A stretch of DNA of 64,000 bases from Gammaproteobacteria bacterium (GTDB lineage Bacteria; Pseudomonadota; Gammaproteobacteria; Steroidobacterales; Steroidobacteraceae): the NCBI GenBank assembly GCA_025355645.1, contig JANXZG010000019.1:62001-126000 (forward strand). Direction: 5' to 3'. The translations under genes were made by a program, and so were the position numbers. The notes below the pieces were generated by a model. It saw only the letters and a program-made list of their open reading frames with translations, was not told the DNA's origin and searched no databases. Numbering within the stretch: position 1 is the stretch's first letter; each line of letters opens with the position of its first letter. Shown here in pieces: positions 1 through 7,954 of the stretch.

Positions 1-427
1 CGGATACGGAGGCGAGGGTCACGATGCGCCCCCCGGCGCGCCGGCGCACCATGGGCATGACGAGTGGATGAAGGACGTTGTAAAACCCGTCCAGGTTGCA
101 GCGGATGACCGCATCCCAGTCCGCCGCCTCCATGGCCGGAAAGACGGCATCGCGGGTCATGCCAGCGTTGCAGACAACACCGTAATAAGCGCCGGATTTC
201 GTGACGTCCTCACCCAGGATCCGCGCGCAGGCCTCGCGATCGGCCACATCGAAGCACAGTATCCGTGCCACGCGCCCAATTGCCGCGATGTCGGCGGCCA
301 CCGCCGTCGCTTCGCGAACGCGGGAGCGGCAATGCAGCACAATGTCGTAACCATCCGCGGCAAGCCGCAATGCGATGGCACGCCCAATCCCCCTGCTGGA
401 TCCGGTCACGAGGACTGTGTCGGTCAT
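1..427 (-). CDS. 3-oxoacyl-ACP reductase (FabG/SDR type), aryl-polyene operon, 3' end outside window
   Basis: NADPH-dependent reduction of the 3-keto group of an ACP-bound growing chain. The visible 142 residues begin MTDTVLVTGSSRGIGRA, the Rossmann TGxxxGxG cofactor motif of short-chain dehydrogenases, followed by a CNAG motif. The catalytic Ser-Tyr-Lys part lies mostly beyond position 1. The start ATG (427-425) overlaps the stop of the upstream dehydratase gene by four bases (ATGA), so the two are translationally coupled. Neighbours (ACP, two hotdog dehydratases, thioesterase, acyltransferase, glycosyltransferase) place it in an aryl-polyene-type biosynthetic operon rather than in primary fatty acid synthesis; in such clusters this is the ketoreductase (ApeQ role). 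Family assignment is firm, pathway is by context. Confidence 0.88.
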   Translation of the reverse strand, partial: MTDTVLVTGSSRGIGRAIALRLAADGYDIVLHCRSRVREATAVAADIAAIGRVARILCFDVADREACARILGEDVTKSGAYYGVVCNAGMTRDAVFPAMEAADWDAVIRCNLDGFYNVLHPLVMPMVRRRAGGRIVTLASVS

Positions 428-891
428 GGTTCAAGGCTCTCAAGGTAGCTGTCGACGCTCTCCGGAAGATACACGGTCAACGTGCCCGATGCCGTGGCCG
501 TCCCGTCTGCAGCGAGGCTGCAATCGAACACGCCCATGCCCGAGTCGTCGCGGGTACTTTCAATCGACTCAATCTGCAGCCTAGTTCCGGTCGCAAAGGA
601 GTCTCGCGCGCAAAGGAAATCGCGCACGCCCAGCAGCAATCCGAGACGCGCTCGCGCTCCAGCCCGAAACTCCCGCAGCCCGGCGCTCGCCGCGACAACC
701 TGTGCCATCAACTCGATCGCCATCCAGCACGGCCAGCCATCGTCCTGTTCCGAAAATGGAGTAAGCGCGCGGACCAGGGCCGTGCCCCGGGTGCAAAAGG
801 GTGACTCTTGCCACACTGTATCCACCAGGATTGCATCGTCCTCGTGCGGGACATATAAGGCGGGATCGAGGCGCACCGGGTCGGTAACCAT
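424..891 (-). CDS. 3-hydroxyacyl-ACP dehydratase-like hotdog protein (ApeP type)
   Basis: 155-residue single hotdog-domain protein resembling the predicted 3-hydroxylacyl-ACP dehydratases of aryl-polyene clusters (ApeP role). Recognisable family pattern: an N-terminal YVPHEDDAILVD segment and a central WMAIELMAQ helix with the conserved Glu and Gln of the hotdog helix, followed by a GLLLGVRDF turn. It would dehydrate the beta-hydroxyacyl-ACP made by the ketoreductase encoded just downstream, giving the conjugated double bonds of the polyene. Stop and next start overlap (ATGA), and the thioesterase gene ends six bases upstream, so it is inside one operon. Enzymatic activity is inferred from family and context. 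Confidence 0.8.
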   Translation of the reverse strand: MVTDPVRLDPALYVPHEDDAILVDTVWQESPFCTRGTALVRALTPFSEQDDGWPCWMAIELMAQVVAASAGLREFRAGARARLGLLLGVRDFLCARDSFATGTRLQIESIESTRDDSGMGVFDCSLAADGTATASGTLTVYLPESVDSYLESLEP

Positions 892-897
892 GTCCGC

Positions 898-1332
898 TCA
901 AAGCGCCTGGGCAACGGCAGCCTCGGCGCGCGCGACGAAAGCCGGTGGAAGCTCGAACATCATCGCACCGGTGCGAACATGCACGGCTAGCTGCGTCGTT
1001 TGCGCCCGCGCCACGCGCTGGCCGTTGGCGCAATCCGTTACCAGGTAATTGATGACCAGCTTGCTGTGCCACTCGATCAGTGAGGCCAATACCTGCAAGC
1101 GGTCCTTGTAATGGCTGACGCGGATAAACTTGACCTGCAGGCCAACGATCGGAAATCCCTCGTCGGATGCGAGCATGGTCTCGAGCCCATATCCGATCCG
1201 GTCCATCAGCGCCCAGCGGGCATTTTCCAGATACTTCAGGTAGTGGCCATGCCAGGTAACGCGCGCCAGGTCGATGTCGTGAAAGGCGACCTCGACCTCG
1301 GTCCGCACCGATAACAGGCCCTGCTTACGCAT
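898..1332 (-). CDS. Acyl-CoA/ACP thioesterase, 4HBT hotdog family
   Basis: 144 residues from ATG 1332. The hallmark of 4-hydroxybenzoyl-CoA-thioesterase-like hotdog enzymes is present near the N-terminus: VAFHDIDLARVTWHGHYLKY, with the catalytic-type Asp and the HGHYL helix start (usually D..G.V.H..Y). It probably releases or edits acyl chains from the carrier protein (the ApeK role in aryl-polyene clusters). A longer reading frame starts at 1356 but would overlap the upstream glycosyltransferase gene by 32 bases; the 1332 start overlaps it by 8. No strong ribosome binding site was seen for either, so the start is uncertain. Confidence 0.8.
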   Translation of the reverse strand: MRKQGLLSVRTEVEVAFHDIDLARVTWHGHYLKYLENARWALMDRIGYGLETMLASDEGFPIVGLQVKFIRVSHYKDRLQVLASLIEWHSKLVINYLVTDCANGQRVARAQTTQLAVHVRTGAMMFELPPAFVARAEAAVAQAL

Positions 1333-2101
1333 GGGTTGCACGCGGTTTGGGCGCAATCCGCCGCACGGCTATCGGGAAAATTCGCAACAGCATGCCGAAG
1401 AACAGGCGCGTGTGCAGGCGGGTAATCAGGGCGTTGTCGAGAATCATGCGAAAGTGCGAGATCCCGTCGGCCGGATACTGTACGCGGGTGGGAACCCAGC
1501 GCATCACAACACCGCGCCAATGCAGTCGCACCAGGACCTCAATGTCGAAATCCATGCGCGAGCCCATGCGCTCTTCATCCAGCAGCGCGACCACGCGCGC
1601 AATGGGATAGAGGCGAAAACCGCACATGGAGTCGTGGATGTCCAGCGAAAGCGTATTCAGCCAGACGAAGCAGTGCGTCAAGTATCGCAGGTAGTAGCGC
1701 ATCCGCGGCATCGACCCGTCAAAGCGCGGATGGCCGCAGATGACGTAGTCAGGGTCGGCGGCCGCCGCCGCAGCGAACTGTGGGATATCGGCAAGGTCGT
1801 GTTGCCCGTCGGCGTCGACCTGCAGCGCGTGAGAATAACCCGCACTCATTGCGGCGCGCAGCCCGTCGGACACCGCAGCCCCCTTGCCGCCGTTGCTTGC
1901 GCGACGCAGCAGCGTGACACCAGGCAGCGACGCTGCCAGGTCATCGAGGACTTTCGCGCAAGGCGCATCGCTGCCATCGTCGATGACCAAGCATGGCAGA
2001 TGCAGGTCGCAAAGCCCTTGGATGACTGCACCGACCGCGTGCGCATGGTCGTAGACCGGCACGATCGCGCAGAGCTTCAGAGGAACTTCAGGCGACGTCA
2101 T
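1325..2101 (-). CDS. Family 2 glycosyltransferase
   Basis: 258 residues from ATG 2101. GT-A fold glycosyltransferase family 2: CAIVPVYDHA at the N-terminus, LVIDDGSDA nucleotide-binding loop, and QVDADGQHD containing the metal-binding DxD-type motif. A long C-terminal helical tail follows. In aryl-polyene clusters a GT2 domain is normally fused to an acyltransferase (ApeJ); here it stands alone and the acyltransferase is a separate gene at the head of the operon. It may glycosylate the polyene lipid or its anchor. Upstream in-frame starts (2113, 2203) exist; 2101 gives a short 14-base overlap with the preceding dehydratase gene and is preferred. Confidence 0.82.
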   Translation of the reverse strand: MTSPEVPLKLCAIVPVYDHAHAVGAVIQGLCDLHLPCLVIDDGSDAPCAKVLDDLAASLPGVTLLRRASNGGKGAAVSDGLRAAMSAGYSHALQVDADGQHDLADIPQFAAAAAADPDYVICGHPRFDGSMPRMRYYLRYLTHCFVWLNTLSLDIHDSMCGFRLYPIARVVALLDEERMGSRMDFDIEVLVRLHWRGVVMRWVPTRVQYPADGISHFRMILDNALITRLHTRLFFGMLLRIFPIAVRRIAPKPRATHA

Positions 2102-2693
2102 GCCGGCGTGCATTGAATGTTCCGAGCGCGCAGGTCGCGTCCCCCTGACGAATGTGGAAGTCGAGCGACGAGCGTTCTTCAGACACCTCGATTCGCAGCT
2201 CAAAACTCAAGCCAGGCTGCACTATCCGACGAAATTTAAGCATCGGGGCGCAACAGGCGCCATGTTGCCAGCCACAGTGCTCACGGCCAAGCTCAGCTGC
2301 CCACCCGGCCAGCAATGCGCCCGGCACTATAGGCACCGTTGGAAAATGCCCGCGGAAAATGGCCAGATCGAAAGGTACTTCAAACGCGAAGCGCAGCGCT
2401 GCACCATCGCGACGGGGCGCCGCAAAAGCGGGGCGCAGCGGTGGCCATCGAATATCGTGCGCAGGCGGGACGGTTGAAACGACATGCGCCGACGCGGGCT
2501 CGATCCCGGCGGAACCGGCCCACGGCGCCAAAGCATCGAGAAATCCCCGGACGCCCTGCCGGCGGAACAGCCGTCCACCTGCGGCGCTCGGAACGAGATA
2601 CCAGGTGCGTTCGCTACCGGCTGGCCGGCAAGTGAAGTGGGCAAGCAGGGCGTGGCCCCCAGTGACGCTGACGGCAGGCATGGTGCCAGGCAT
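2088..2693 (-). CDS. FabZ/ApeI-like 3-hydroxyacyl-ACP dehydratase with extra N-terminal region
   Basis: About 201 residues from ATG 2693 (an ATG at 2723 would overlap the ACP gene). The C-terminal half is a FabZ-like hotdog domain: FRGHFPTVPIVPGALLAGW carries the catalytic His and the PxxPG helix start, then LKFRRIVQPG. The N-terminal roughly 90 residues are not part of a normal dehydratase (family about 120-150 aa). Some aryl-polyene clusters fuse this dehydratase to an AMP-ligase, so this region might be a remnant or divergent C-terminal lobe of such a ligase; that is a guess from arrangement only. It sits between ACP and glycosyltransferase genes and shares their strand and overlaps. Confidence 0.75.
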   Translation of the reverse strand: MPGTMPAVSVTGGHALLAHFTCRPAGSERTWYLVPSAAGGRLFRRQGVRGFLDALAPWAGSAGIEPASAHVVSTVPPAHDIRWPPLRPAFAAPRRDGAALRFAFEVPFDLAIFRGHFPTVPIVPGALLAGWAAELGREHCGWQHGACCAPMLKFRRIVQPGLSFELRIEVSEERSSLDFHIRQGDATCALGTFNARRHDVA

Positions 2694-2700
2694 AGCCGGG

Positions 2701-2952
2701 TCACTTCGAGGCGAGACGCTCAATCACCGCGATCAGGTCGCCCACAGTCCGCACCGAACGGAAGTCCTCGCCCGAAACCTTTTTTCCTATGACACGGCTG
2801 ATCCGGTCAATGAGGTCGACCGCATCGATACTGTCGATAGCGAGGTCCGAGTTTAGGTTGGCGTCCGGCGTTACCCGCGCAGGATCGATCTCAAATAGCT
2901 CAGCAAGCACCCCTTGGATCTGCTTGAGGATGTCGTCCCGCGTAAGCATCAA
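2701..2952 (-). CDS. Acyl carrier protein (aryl-polyene type)
   Basis: 83-residue acidic carrier protein. The 4'-phosphopantetheine attachment site is Ser41 in the motif LAIDSIDAVDL, a variant of the usual DSLD. It would carry the growing polyene chain through ketosynthase, ketoreductase and dehydratase steps. The gene begins with two Met codons (2952 and 2949); either could be used. It lies 24 bases after the acyltransferase gene and just before the dehydratase gene. Many aryl-polyene clusters have two tandem ACPs; only one is seen here, so a second could lie outside the window or be absent. Confidence 0.92.
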   Translation of the reverse strand: MMLTRDDILKQIQGVLAELFEIDPARVTPDANLNSDLAIDSIDAVDLIDRISRVIGKKVSGEDFRSVRTVGDLIAVIERLASK

Positions 2953-2976
2953 ATCCTCTCTCCCCAGTCCTTTATA

Positions 2977-3747
2977 TTAATTATACGGCTGGTGGGACGA
3001 AAATCGTCCGATCAGGAACTGATTCAGCGCGCGCCCGGCCTTTGGCAGCGGATTATTGGCCCGAAACGGGGAAATATCTATGTCCTCGCCAACCACCAGT
3101 GAAAAGTGGGGCCGGCGCGCGGGTATCCGGTACCAGGGCTGCCCCTTGGTCAGGGTCAACGGTTCGACCCGGATGAACACCGGGGTGAGGACCCGCGCGG
3201 CGCGCACGGCCACACTGGCGGCACCGCGGTGGAACTCGAGACCCTTGCCCGGCGTCGTACGCGTGCCTTCCGGAAACATGATCAACGCCTGATTACCCTG
3301 AAGCGCGGAACTGGCGCCCTCGATCATCTCATCGGTCGGAGCATTGCGGACATAGCCGGCAGCCGATGCAACGCCGCTGGTAAATGGATTGCGCCACATC
3401 GAGGCCTTGACGACACAGCCGGCGAGCGGCGTAAAGGCGATCAAAAACACCACGTCAATCAGCGACGGATGATTGGCAATGATCAGCTGGCCTGGCCGCC
3501 CTAGGCGTTCGCGGCCACGAAATTCATAGCTCAGCACGCCGGCGCTGCGCATGAACCCGATGAAGCGGCGAAAGCTCCAGCACACCAGGCGCACGCTAAG
3601 AATGCGGCGCCTTTCCTGGGACATGGGCGCCAGGCGCAACAAGGGGAACACCAGGGCGCCGAGCAGGATCCCAAACAACCCGAACAGCAAGAAGCTCGTG
3701 CCTGTTCCGGCCAATCGCCACACGTAAGACACCGACTTGCTGATCAA
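2977..3747 (-). CDS. Lysophospholipid/1-acylglycerol-3-phosphate acyltransferase-like (PlsC family)
   Basis: About 256 residues. PlsC-type acyltransferase with the catalytic NHxxxxD motif (ANHPSLIDVVF) and the FPEGTRTT glycerol-phosphate-binding motif, preceded by a hydrophobic N-terminal segment (FLLFGLFGILLGALVFPLL) that anchors it to the inner membrane. In aryl-polyene operons such a protein (ApeD role) attaches acyl chains. The start chosen is TTG 3747 because a clean GGAG lies seven bases upstream; longer frames from 3804 or 3864 run into the upstream gene. Catalytic motifs are intact. Substrate is inferred from context. Confidence 0.85.
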   Translation of the reverse strand: MISKSVSYVWRLAGTGTSFLLFGLFGILLGALVFPLLRLAPMSQERRRILSVRLVCWSFRRFIGFMRSAGVLSYEFRGRERLGRPGQLIIANHPSLIDVVFLIAFTPLAGCVVKASMWRNPFTSGVASAAGYVRNAPTDEMIEGASSALQGNQALIMFPEGTRTTPGKGLEFHRGAASVAVRAARVLTPVFIRVEPLTLTKGQPWYRIPARRPHFSLVVGEDIDISPFRANNPLPKAGRALNQFLIGRFSSHQPYN

Positions 3748-3778
3748 GGGGCAACTCCGGGTCCGGTCGGCTCTAAGG

Positions 3779-4066
3779 TCAGTTCCCGTCCTCGTCTGTG
3801 ACATCCTCGACCGTTGGCGCATCGCGCTCTGCCCACCATGAATAGAATCGCAGCAGGCCGGCAACGGTTGCGAGCGCCGCGGCGATCCCGGCCAGCACCG
3901 GCGCGATGCGCACGAGCAAGGGCGGACGCGTCAGGTGCATCATCATAGTCACCTTGGCGAGGCCTTTAGGCGTCGCGCGAGCGGCCAGGTATCCGACGAT
4001 TACGGCGAGCGCGGCGGCCAGCCCCGCGAACACGCCAGTCGACTCACTGAGCCGCTTGTGTCGCAA
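3779..4066 (-). CDS. Small two-helix membrane protein of unknown function
   Basis: 95 residues from TTG 4066, chosen because AAGGGAGCGG lies just upstream; it overlaps the end of the preceding gene by 23 bases. Two hydrophobic segments are visible (FAGLAAALAVIVGYLAA and a longer one around VLAGIAAALATVAGLL), followed by an acidic C-terminal tail rich in Asp and Glu. No family recognised. It is the second gene of the operon that leads into the acyltransferase and ACP genes, so it may belong to the pigment pathway or be an unrelated membrane gene sharing the promoter. Confidence 0.55.
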   Translation of the reverse strand: MRHKRLSESTGVFAGLAAALAVIVGYLAARATPKGLAKVTMMMHLTRPPLLVRIAPVLAGIAAALATVAGLLRFYSWWAERDAPTVEDVTDEDGN

Positions 4067-4568
4067 ATTTCCGCTCCCTTGTGACCGTATAGGCGAGCAG
4101 CAAAGCGCCTGCGCCGGCGACCCAGGTGCCCGCGCCGATGCCAATATGCCGCGCGAGCAGGTCGCCGCCGTGCCGGGCAACTGCATTGGCCAGTTGCACC
4201 AGCGATGTCGTGAAGTCAGCGGAATGGTTAGTAGCGAATAAGTCCTGCTGCGCCATGTGGTAAAGAAACGCGCCGCAGATCAGCATCAGGGCCAGCGGCG
4301 CCATGCGTGCGGCGGTGACGAAGCGGCTTGGGACCAGCGCCGGCGCAAGGATAAGCGCGAGGCAAAGGATGGCGAAAGGGACCGTGATGATGCTGGAGTT
4401 ATCGCCCAGTCCCAGCTGCAGGCGGCGCGGATTGGCGATGATCGCGGCCATATCATAGAAGTGAAAGTCGCGACCGAATGCTCCCAGATTTGTCCTCAGC
4501 GTATCGAGCGTGAACCAGCCGACGAAAATCAGTACCTGGGCCAGCGGGGCGATGTGCCGTGAATGCAT
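4044..4568 (-). CDS. Predicted integral membrane protein, first gene of the aryl-polyene-like operon
   Basis: 174 residues from ATG 4568 (an upstream ATG at 4604 is also possible). About four hydrophobic stretches: near the N-terminus (LAQVLIFVGWFTL), the middle (TVPFAILCLALILAPALV, LALMLICGAFLYHMA) and near the C-terminus (GAGALLLAYTV). A polar loop between the first and second segments contains DFHFYDMAAI. No family recognised. It is divergent from the M23 peptidase gene starting at 4683, so the operon promoter should lie in 4569-4682. Overlap with the next gene suggests coupled expression. Confidence 0.6.
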   Translation of the reverse strand: MHSRHIAPLAQVLIFVGWFTLDTLRTNLGAFGRDFHFYDMAAIIANPRRLQLGLGDNSSIITVPFAILCLALILAPALVPSRFVTAARMAPLALMLICGAFLYHMAQQDLFATNHSADFTTSLVQLANAVARHGGDLLARHIGIGAGTWVAGAGALLLAYTVTRERKFATQAAQ

Positions 4569-4682
4569 GTGCCTATCGTGCCATAGCGACGCCGTTGGCC
4601 GCATCTGGTTTTAAGTGCTACATTTGCCGTGCGTCGCAATCCGGCACGGGCTGCTGGCTTCGCGCGCCGCTGGAGGATCCAC

Positions 4683-5498
4683 ATGATGCGGTTTCGAGTA
4701 GCTGTGATCATCCTGCCAGTCTTTGCGCTGTTTTGCAGCTGCGCGACGGTCCAGCAGCAAGACTGGTACAACAAGGCACACGATGCCACCGTCAATGCCG
4801 CGGACGTTGCGAAGGAAAAGACCAGCAAGGCGATCGGCATCGCATCGGAGCGGACCCAGAAGGCGTTCGAGCGCATGCAGCATTACCTGGCCGAGAAGGA
4901 CCTGCTCAAGACTTTTCACGACGCCGGCGACCAGAGCGAAACTGCCATCGGAGAGTTCCTGCACAAATCCGGGATCGGCGGCAAGGCGGCCGCCAGGTCG
5001 CCAACCTCATCTAAGCCTCTTCCTGCCCTGGCCCCTACTCTGCCGGAACATTATTCGGGAGATATGCAATGGCCACTGGAAGCCGGCATCGTTAGCTCCG
5101 AGTTCGGCGAGCGCCACGGCAAGATACACAAGGGTATCGACATCGCCGCCGATGTCGGCGAGCCGGTCTACGCGATCGCCGATGGTGACGTCATTTATGC
5201 CAGCGACGGGATGCGGGGTTATGGAAACGTCGTGATCCTGCGGCACGACCGCCAGCGCGTGTCCCTATACGCCCACAACAGCGCTCTTAAGGTAAACACG
5301 GGCGATCATGTCAACCGGGGCAGCGTGGTCGCGCTGCTCGGCAGTACTGGTCATTCGACCGGCCCACACGTGCATTTCGAGCTCCGCGACGGCGACAATC
5401 CGGTAGACCCGCGCTCGGCGCTGCCGCCATCAAAGCTCGCGGATAGCGGCGGGCCTGCGCTGGAGTCGCCGCTGGTTGCACAGTTGCGTACACACTAG
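4683..5498 (+). CDS. M23-family (LytM/NlpD-type) peptidoglycan endopeptidase lipoprotein
   Basis: 271 residues; start ATG 4683 has GGAGG six bases upstream. N-terminal hydrophobic signal ends in LFCSC, an approximate lipobox, so the product is probably anchored in a membrane. A helical, Lys/Ala-rich linker follows, then an M23 domain with the zinc-binding motifs intact: HKGIDIAA (H and D) and the HVHFEL pair of histidines, plus SEFGERHG and GNVVILRH motifs. Active M23 enzymes cut the peptide cross-bridges of peptidoglycan; homologues with degenerate sites activate amidases, but this one keeps its ligands. Short spacing to the divergent membrane-protein operon suggests a shared control region. 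Confidence 0.88.
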   Translation: MMRFRVAVIILPVFALFCSCATVQQQDWYNKAHDATVNAADVAKEKTSKAIGIASERTQKAFERMQHYLAEKDLLKTFHDAGDQSETAIGEFLHKSGIGGKAAARSPTSSKPLPALAPTLPEHYSGDMQWPLEAGIVSSEFGERHGKIHKGIDIAADVGEPVYAIADGDVIYASDGMRGYGNVVILRHDRQRVSLYAHNSALKVNTGDHVNRGSVVALLGSTGHSTGPHVHFELRDGDNPVDPRSALPPSKLADSGGPALESPLVAQLRTH

Positions 5499-5652
5499 CG
5501 GAACATCGCCCATCCTTGCAGCGCCGTACGCAATCGAGGCGCAGCATTTTCAGCAACAGGCCGATCGCCATCCGGCAAACCTGACCCATGCAGATGTATG
5601 CACATGCGCGCGCCCATTAACTATTCGCGCACGACTGCGGTAGCATGACCCG

Positions 5653-7269
5653 GTGTTTCCACAACTGTTGACACCGGTAGCGAACAGCCTGGCGCTGTCG
5701 TTCTTGGTCGCGGTGCTGCCAATCGCCACGGTGCTGCTGCTGCTCGGCGTCCTTAGACGCCCTGCCTGGCAAGCCGCTCTCGCGGGCCTTCTCGTCGGCC
5801 TGGTCATTGCGGCATCGATATGGCATATGCCCATGGGGCTGGCCGCCGCTTCGGCCGCAAATGGCGCTGTCTTCGCGCTTTGGCCCGTGATGTGGATCGT
5901 GGTGAATGCGCTGCTGCTCTATAACGTGGCGGTGACCTCGGGCCGATTCGACGCCTTTCGGGACTGGGTGCTGCAGCACCTGCCGAACGACCGGCGAGTC
6001 GTGTTGGTCACCATTGGCTTCTGCTTCGGCGCACTGCTTGAAGGCATCGCCGGATTTGGCGCCCCGGTGGCTATTACGGCCTCATTGCTGATCATGGTGG
6101 GCTTCCCGGCGCTCGATGCCATCGTGTTCGTTCTCATTTTCAACACCACACCGGTAGCATTCGGCGCGCTGGGTGCGCCGCTCACGGTGCTTGGCGCCGT
6201 GACCGGATTGCCAGCTCCGGCGCTTGCCGCAATGGTCGGACGCCAGCTGCCATTGTTGGCCGCTTTGCTGCCGTTCTACGTCATTGCGCTATATGGCGGC
6301 TGGCGCTCGATCCGCGCATTGTGGCCGCTGCTGCTGGTTGCCGGGGCGAGCTTTGGGCTCGCGCAGTTCTTCGCATCGAACTATCTGGACTACACCCTGA
6401 CCGACGTGTTCGCAGCCCTGACGTCGCTCGCCGCGACCCTGATCTTCCTGAAGTCGTGGCGGGCGCCGATCGATCCCGCATTTGCGATCTCACCGGCTAC
6501 GACCGATGCGCGTCGGGAGCCGCGCCAGGTACCGGCCTGGCAAGGCTGGATGCCATGGCTGATCCTTACCGCGGTCGTGATTATCTGGACTTACCTGAAG
6601 GTAGCTAGCGTTGGTCAGCAGGCAGTTGCATGGCCGGGGCTCGATCGCGCGGTGTCGATCACGCTCTATCAGGGCAAACCCTATGCAGCGGTGTGGAATT
6701 TCCAGCCGCTCGGAACAGGCACCGCTATTTTGCTCGCCGCCCTGGTCACCTCCGTCCTGGTGAGAATATCGCCCACGGAATTCTGCCGATGCGTGGCCGT
6801 GACTGCTCGCCAGATCTGGGCCGCCGTGCTCACCGTCATGCTGATCGTGGCGCTCGCCTACGTCATGAATTACTCAGGATTGGCCTATACCCTGGGGCTT
6901 GCGGCGGCATCGACCGGTCATGCCTTCGTGCTGTTCTCGCCCTTTCTCGGCTGGATTGCCGTTTTCCTTTCCGGCAGTGATACGTCCGGCAATGCATTGT
7001 TTGGCAATCTGCAGGTGGTGGCGTCCCGCCAGCTTCACCTGAACCCGCTGCTGTTCGCCGCGACCAACTCATCGGGCGGCGTTCTTGGCAAGATGATTTC
7101 TCCGCAGAATATCGCCACCGGCGTTTCAGTCACCGACCTGAAAGGCAAGGAAGGCGCCGTCCTTGCCCGCACGTTTATTCACAGCGTGGTGCTGACGTTC
7201 ATACTTGCCATTATCGTGGTTGTGCAGCAGTTCCTGGTGCCGGGGATCATTCCCACCGGCGGCAACTGA
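5653..7269 (+). CDS. lldP: L-lactate permease family transporter
   Basis: 538-residue polytopic inner-membrane protein of the LctP family (E. coli LldP about 551 aa), importing lactate or glycolate with protons. Family hallmarks: the loop GALLEGIAGFGAPVAITA after the fourth predicted helix and, near the C-terminus, SGSDTSGNALFGNLQ and ISPQNIATG. Many Leu/Ala/Val-rich helices span the whole length. The gene begins with GTG 5653 and no strong ribosome binding site is visible; no lactate dehydrogenase or lldR-like regulator is adjacent, so the role is carbon-source uptake by family only. It converges on the next minus-strand gene with a 94-base gap. Confidence 0.9.
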   Translation: MFPQLLTPVANSLALSFLVAVLPIATVLLLLGVLRRPAWQAALAGLLVGLVIAASIWHMPMGLAAASAANGAVFALWPVMWIVVNALLLYNVAVTSGRFDAFRDWVLQHLPNDRRVVLVTIGFCFGALLEGIAGFGAPVAITASLLIMVGFPALDAIVFVLIFNTTPVAFGALGAPLTVLGAVTGLPAPALAAMVGRQLPLLAALLPFYVIALYGGWRSIRALWPLLLVAGASFGLAQFFASNYLDYTLTDVFAALTSLAATLIFLKSWRAPIDPAFAISPATTDARREPRQVPAWQGWMPWLILTAVVIIWTYLKVASVGQQAVAWPGLDRAVSITLYQGKPYAAVWNFQPLGTGTAILLAALVTSVLVRISPTEFCRCVAVTARQIWAAVLTVMLIVALAYVMNYSGLAYTLGLAAASTGHAFVLFSPFLGWIAVFLSGSDTSGNALFGNLQVVASRQLHLNPLLFAATNSSGGVLGKMISPQNIATGVSVTDLKGKEGAVLARTFIHSVVLTFILAIIVVVQQFLVPGIIPTGGN

Positions 7270-7363
7270 AGCACCGGGGTCCAACCCCTACGCGAACCCT
7301 TTACCTGGCGCGATAACGCGGGCTGCGGGCTGCACGCGATCGTCGTCGCCGCGCAGCGCCTAT

Positions 7364-7954
7364 TCAAACGCGGGGCAGGCCGAGCACGCTGCGCACCGCC
7401 CGCACGAGTCCGGACCAGCGGTGCGCGCGGCGCAGGTTGGCGCTGAGCTCCATCTGCACGCCCTGCCCAGTGCGGCCCCGATTGCAGATATTGCGGGGAT
7501 CAAGCCCCGGAAAGTCATGACCGTTCGTTTGCACAGATAGGCCGCAGGCTGCCAGCGCCGGGGCAAGGGCATATTTAAGACGCTCATCACGACCACCCAA
7601 CAGTACATCGGCGCCCGGCGCGGCGTAGCCATGAACCGCGATCACCGTATCGCAGCCCGCGATCATGTCGAGGCAGCGCGGCTCATCGAAGCAGTGGCTG
7701 GTCAGGTGCAGATGATCGAAATTATCGTTGGCGGCACGCAAGCCTTCGAACAGGTACAGGGCGTGCTCGGTTCCCGCGATCAGCCGCGCCACCGCCGAGG
7801 TTCCTCCCTCGATCCTGCCGCCGTGCGGCGCAAGGATAGCGACGCGGGAGTTTTCCGCAATGCGCACGTGGACGGCAAAATCCACTCCCTCGGTCTGCGC
7901 GCGCGCGAGATCCCCGTAGCCGCGATAGCTGTCGGCAGGCACCGGCTCACGCAT
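7364..7954 (-). CDS. Poly-gamma-glutamate hydrolase family protein (PghP/DUF867-like)
   Basis: 196 residues. Zinc-carboxypeptidase-like fold family whose characterised member, phage PghP, degrades poly-gamma-glutamate capsule. Motifs seen: APHGGRIEGGTS (first zinc-site region), LTSHCFDEP, VHGYAAPG and QTNGHDFPGLDPRNICNRG, all in family order. The gene overlaps the upstream GNAT acetyltransferase gene by eight bases, so the two form a small operon. Nothing nearby makes poly-gamma-glutamate, so a role in cleaving another gamma-linked peptide is as likely. Assignment to the family is confident, substrate is not. Confidence 0.8.
   Translation of the reverse strand: MREPVPADSYRGYGDLARAQTEGVDFAVHVRIAENSRVAILAPHGGRIEGGTSAVARLIAGTEHALYLFEGLRAANDNFDHLHLTSHCFDEPRCLDMIAGCDTVIAVHGYAAPGADVLLGGRDERLKYALAPALAACGLSVQTNGHDFPGLDPRNICNRGRTGQGVQMELSANLRRAHRWSGLVRAVRSVLGLPRV

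Noticed and set aside
1331..2116. Plus-strand frame of 261 codons opposite the glycosyltransferase
   Set aside because: No domain or start signal; the minus-strand GT2 motifs are complete.
7276..7288. GGGGT-CCA-ACCCC inverted repeat after the lactate permease gene
   Set aside because: Very short loop and no U-tract, so not supported as a terminator.
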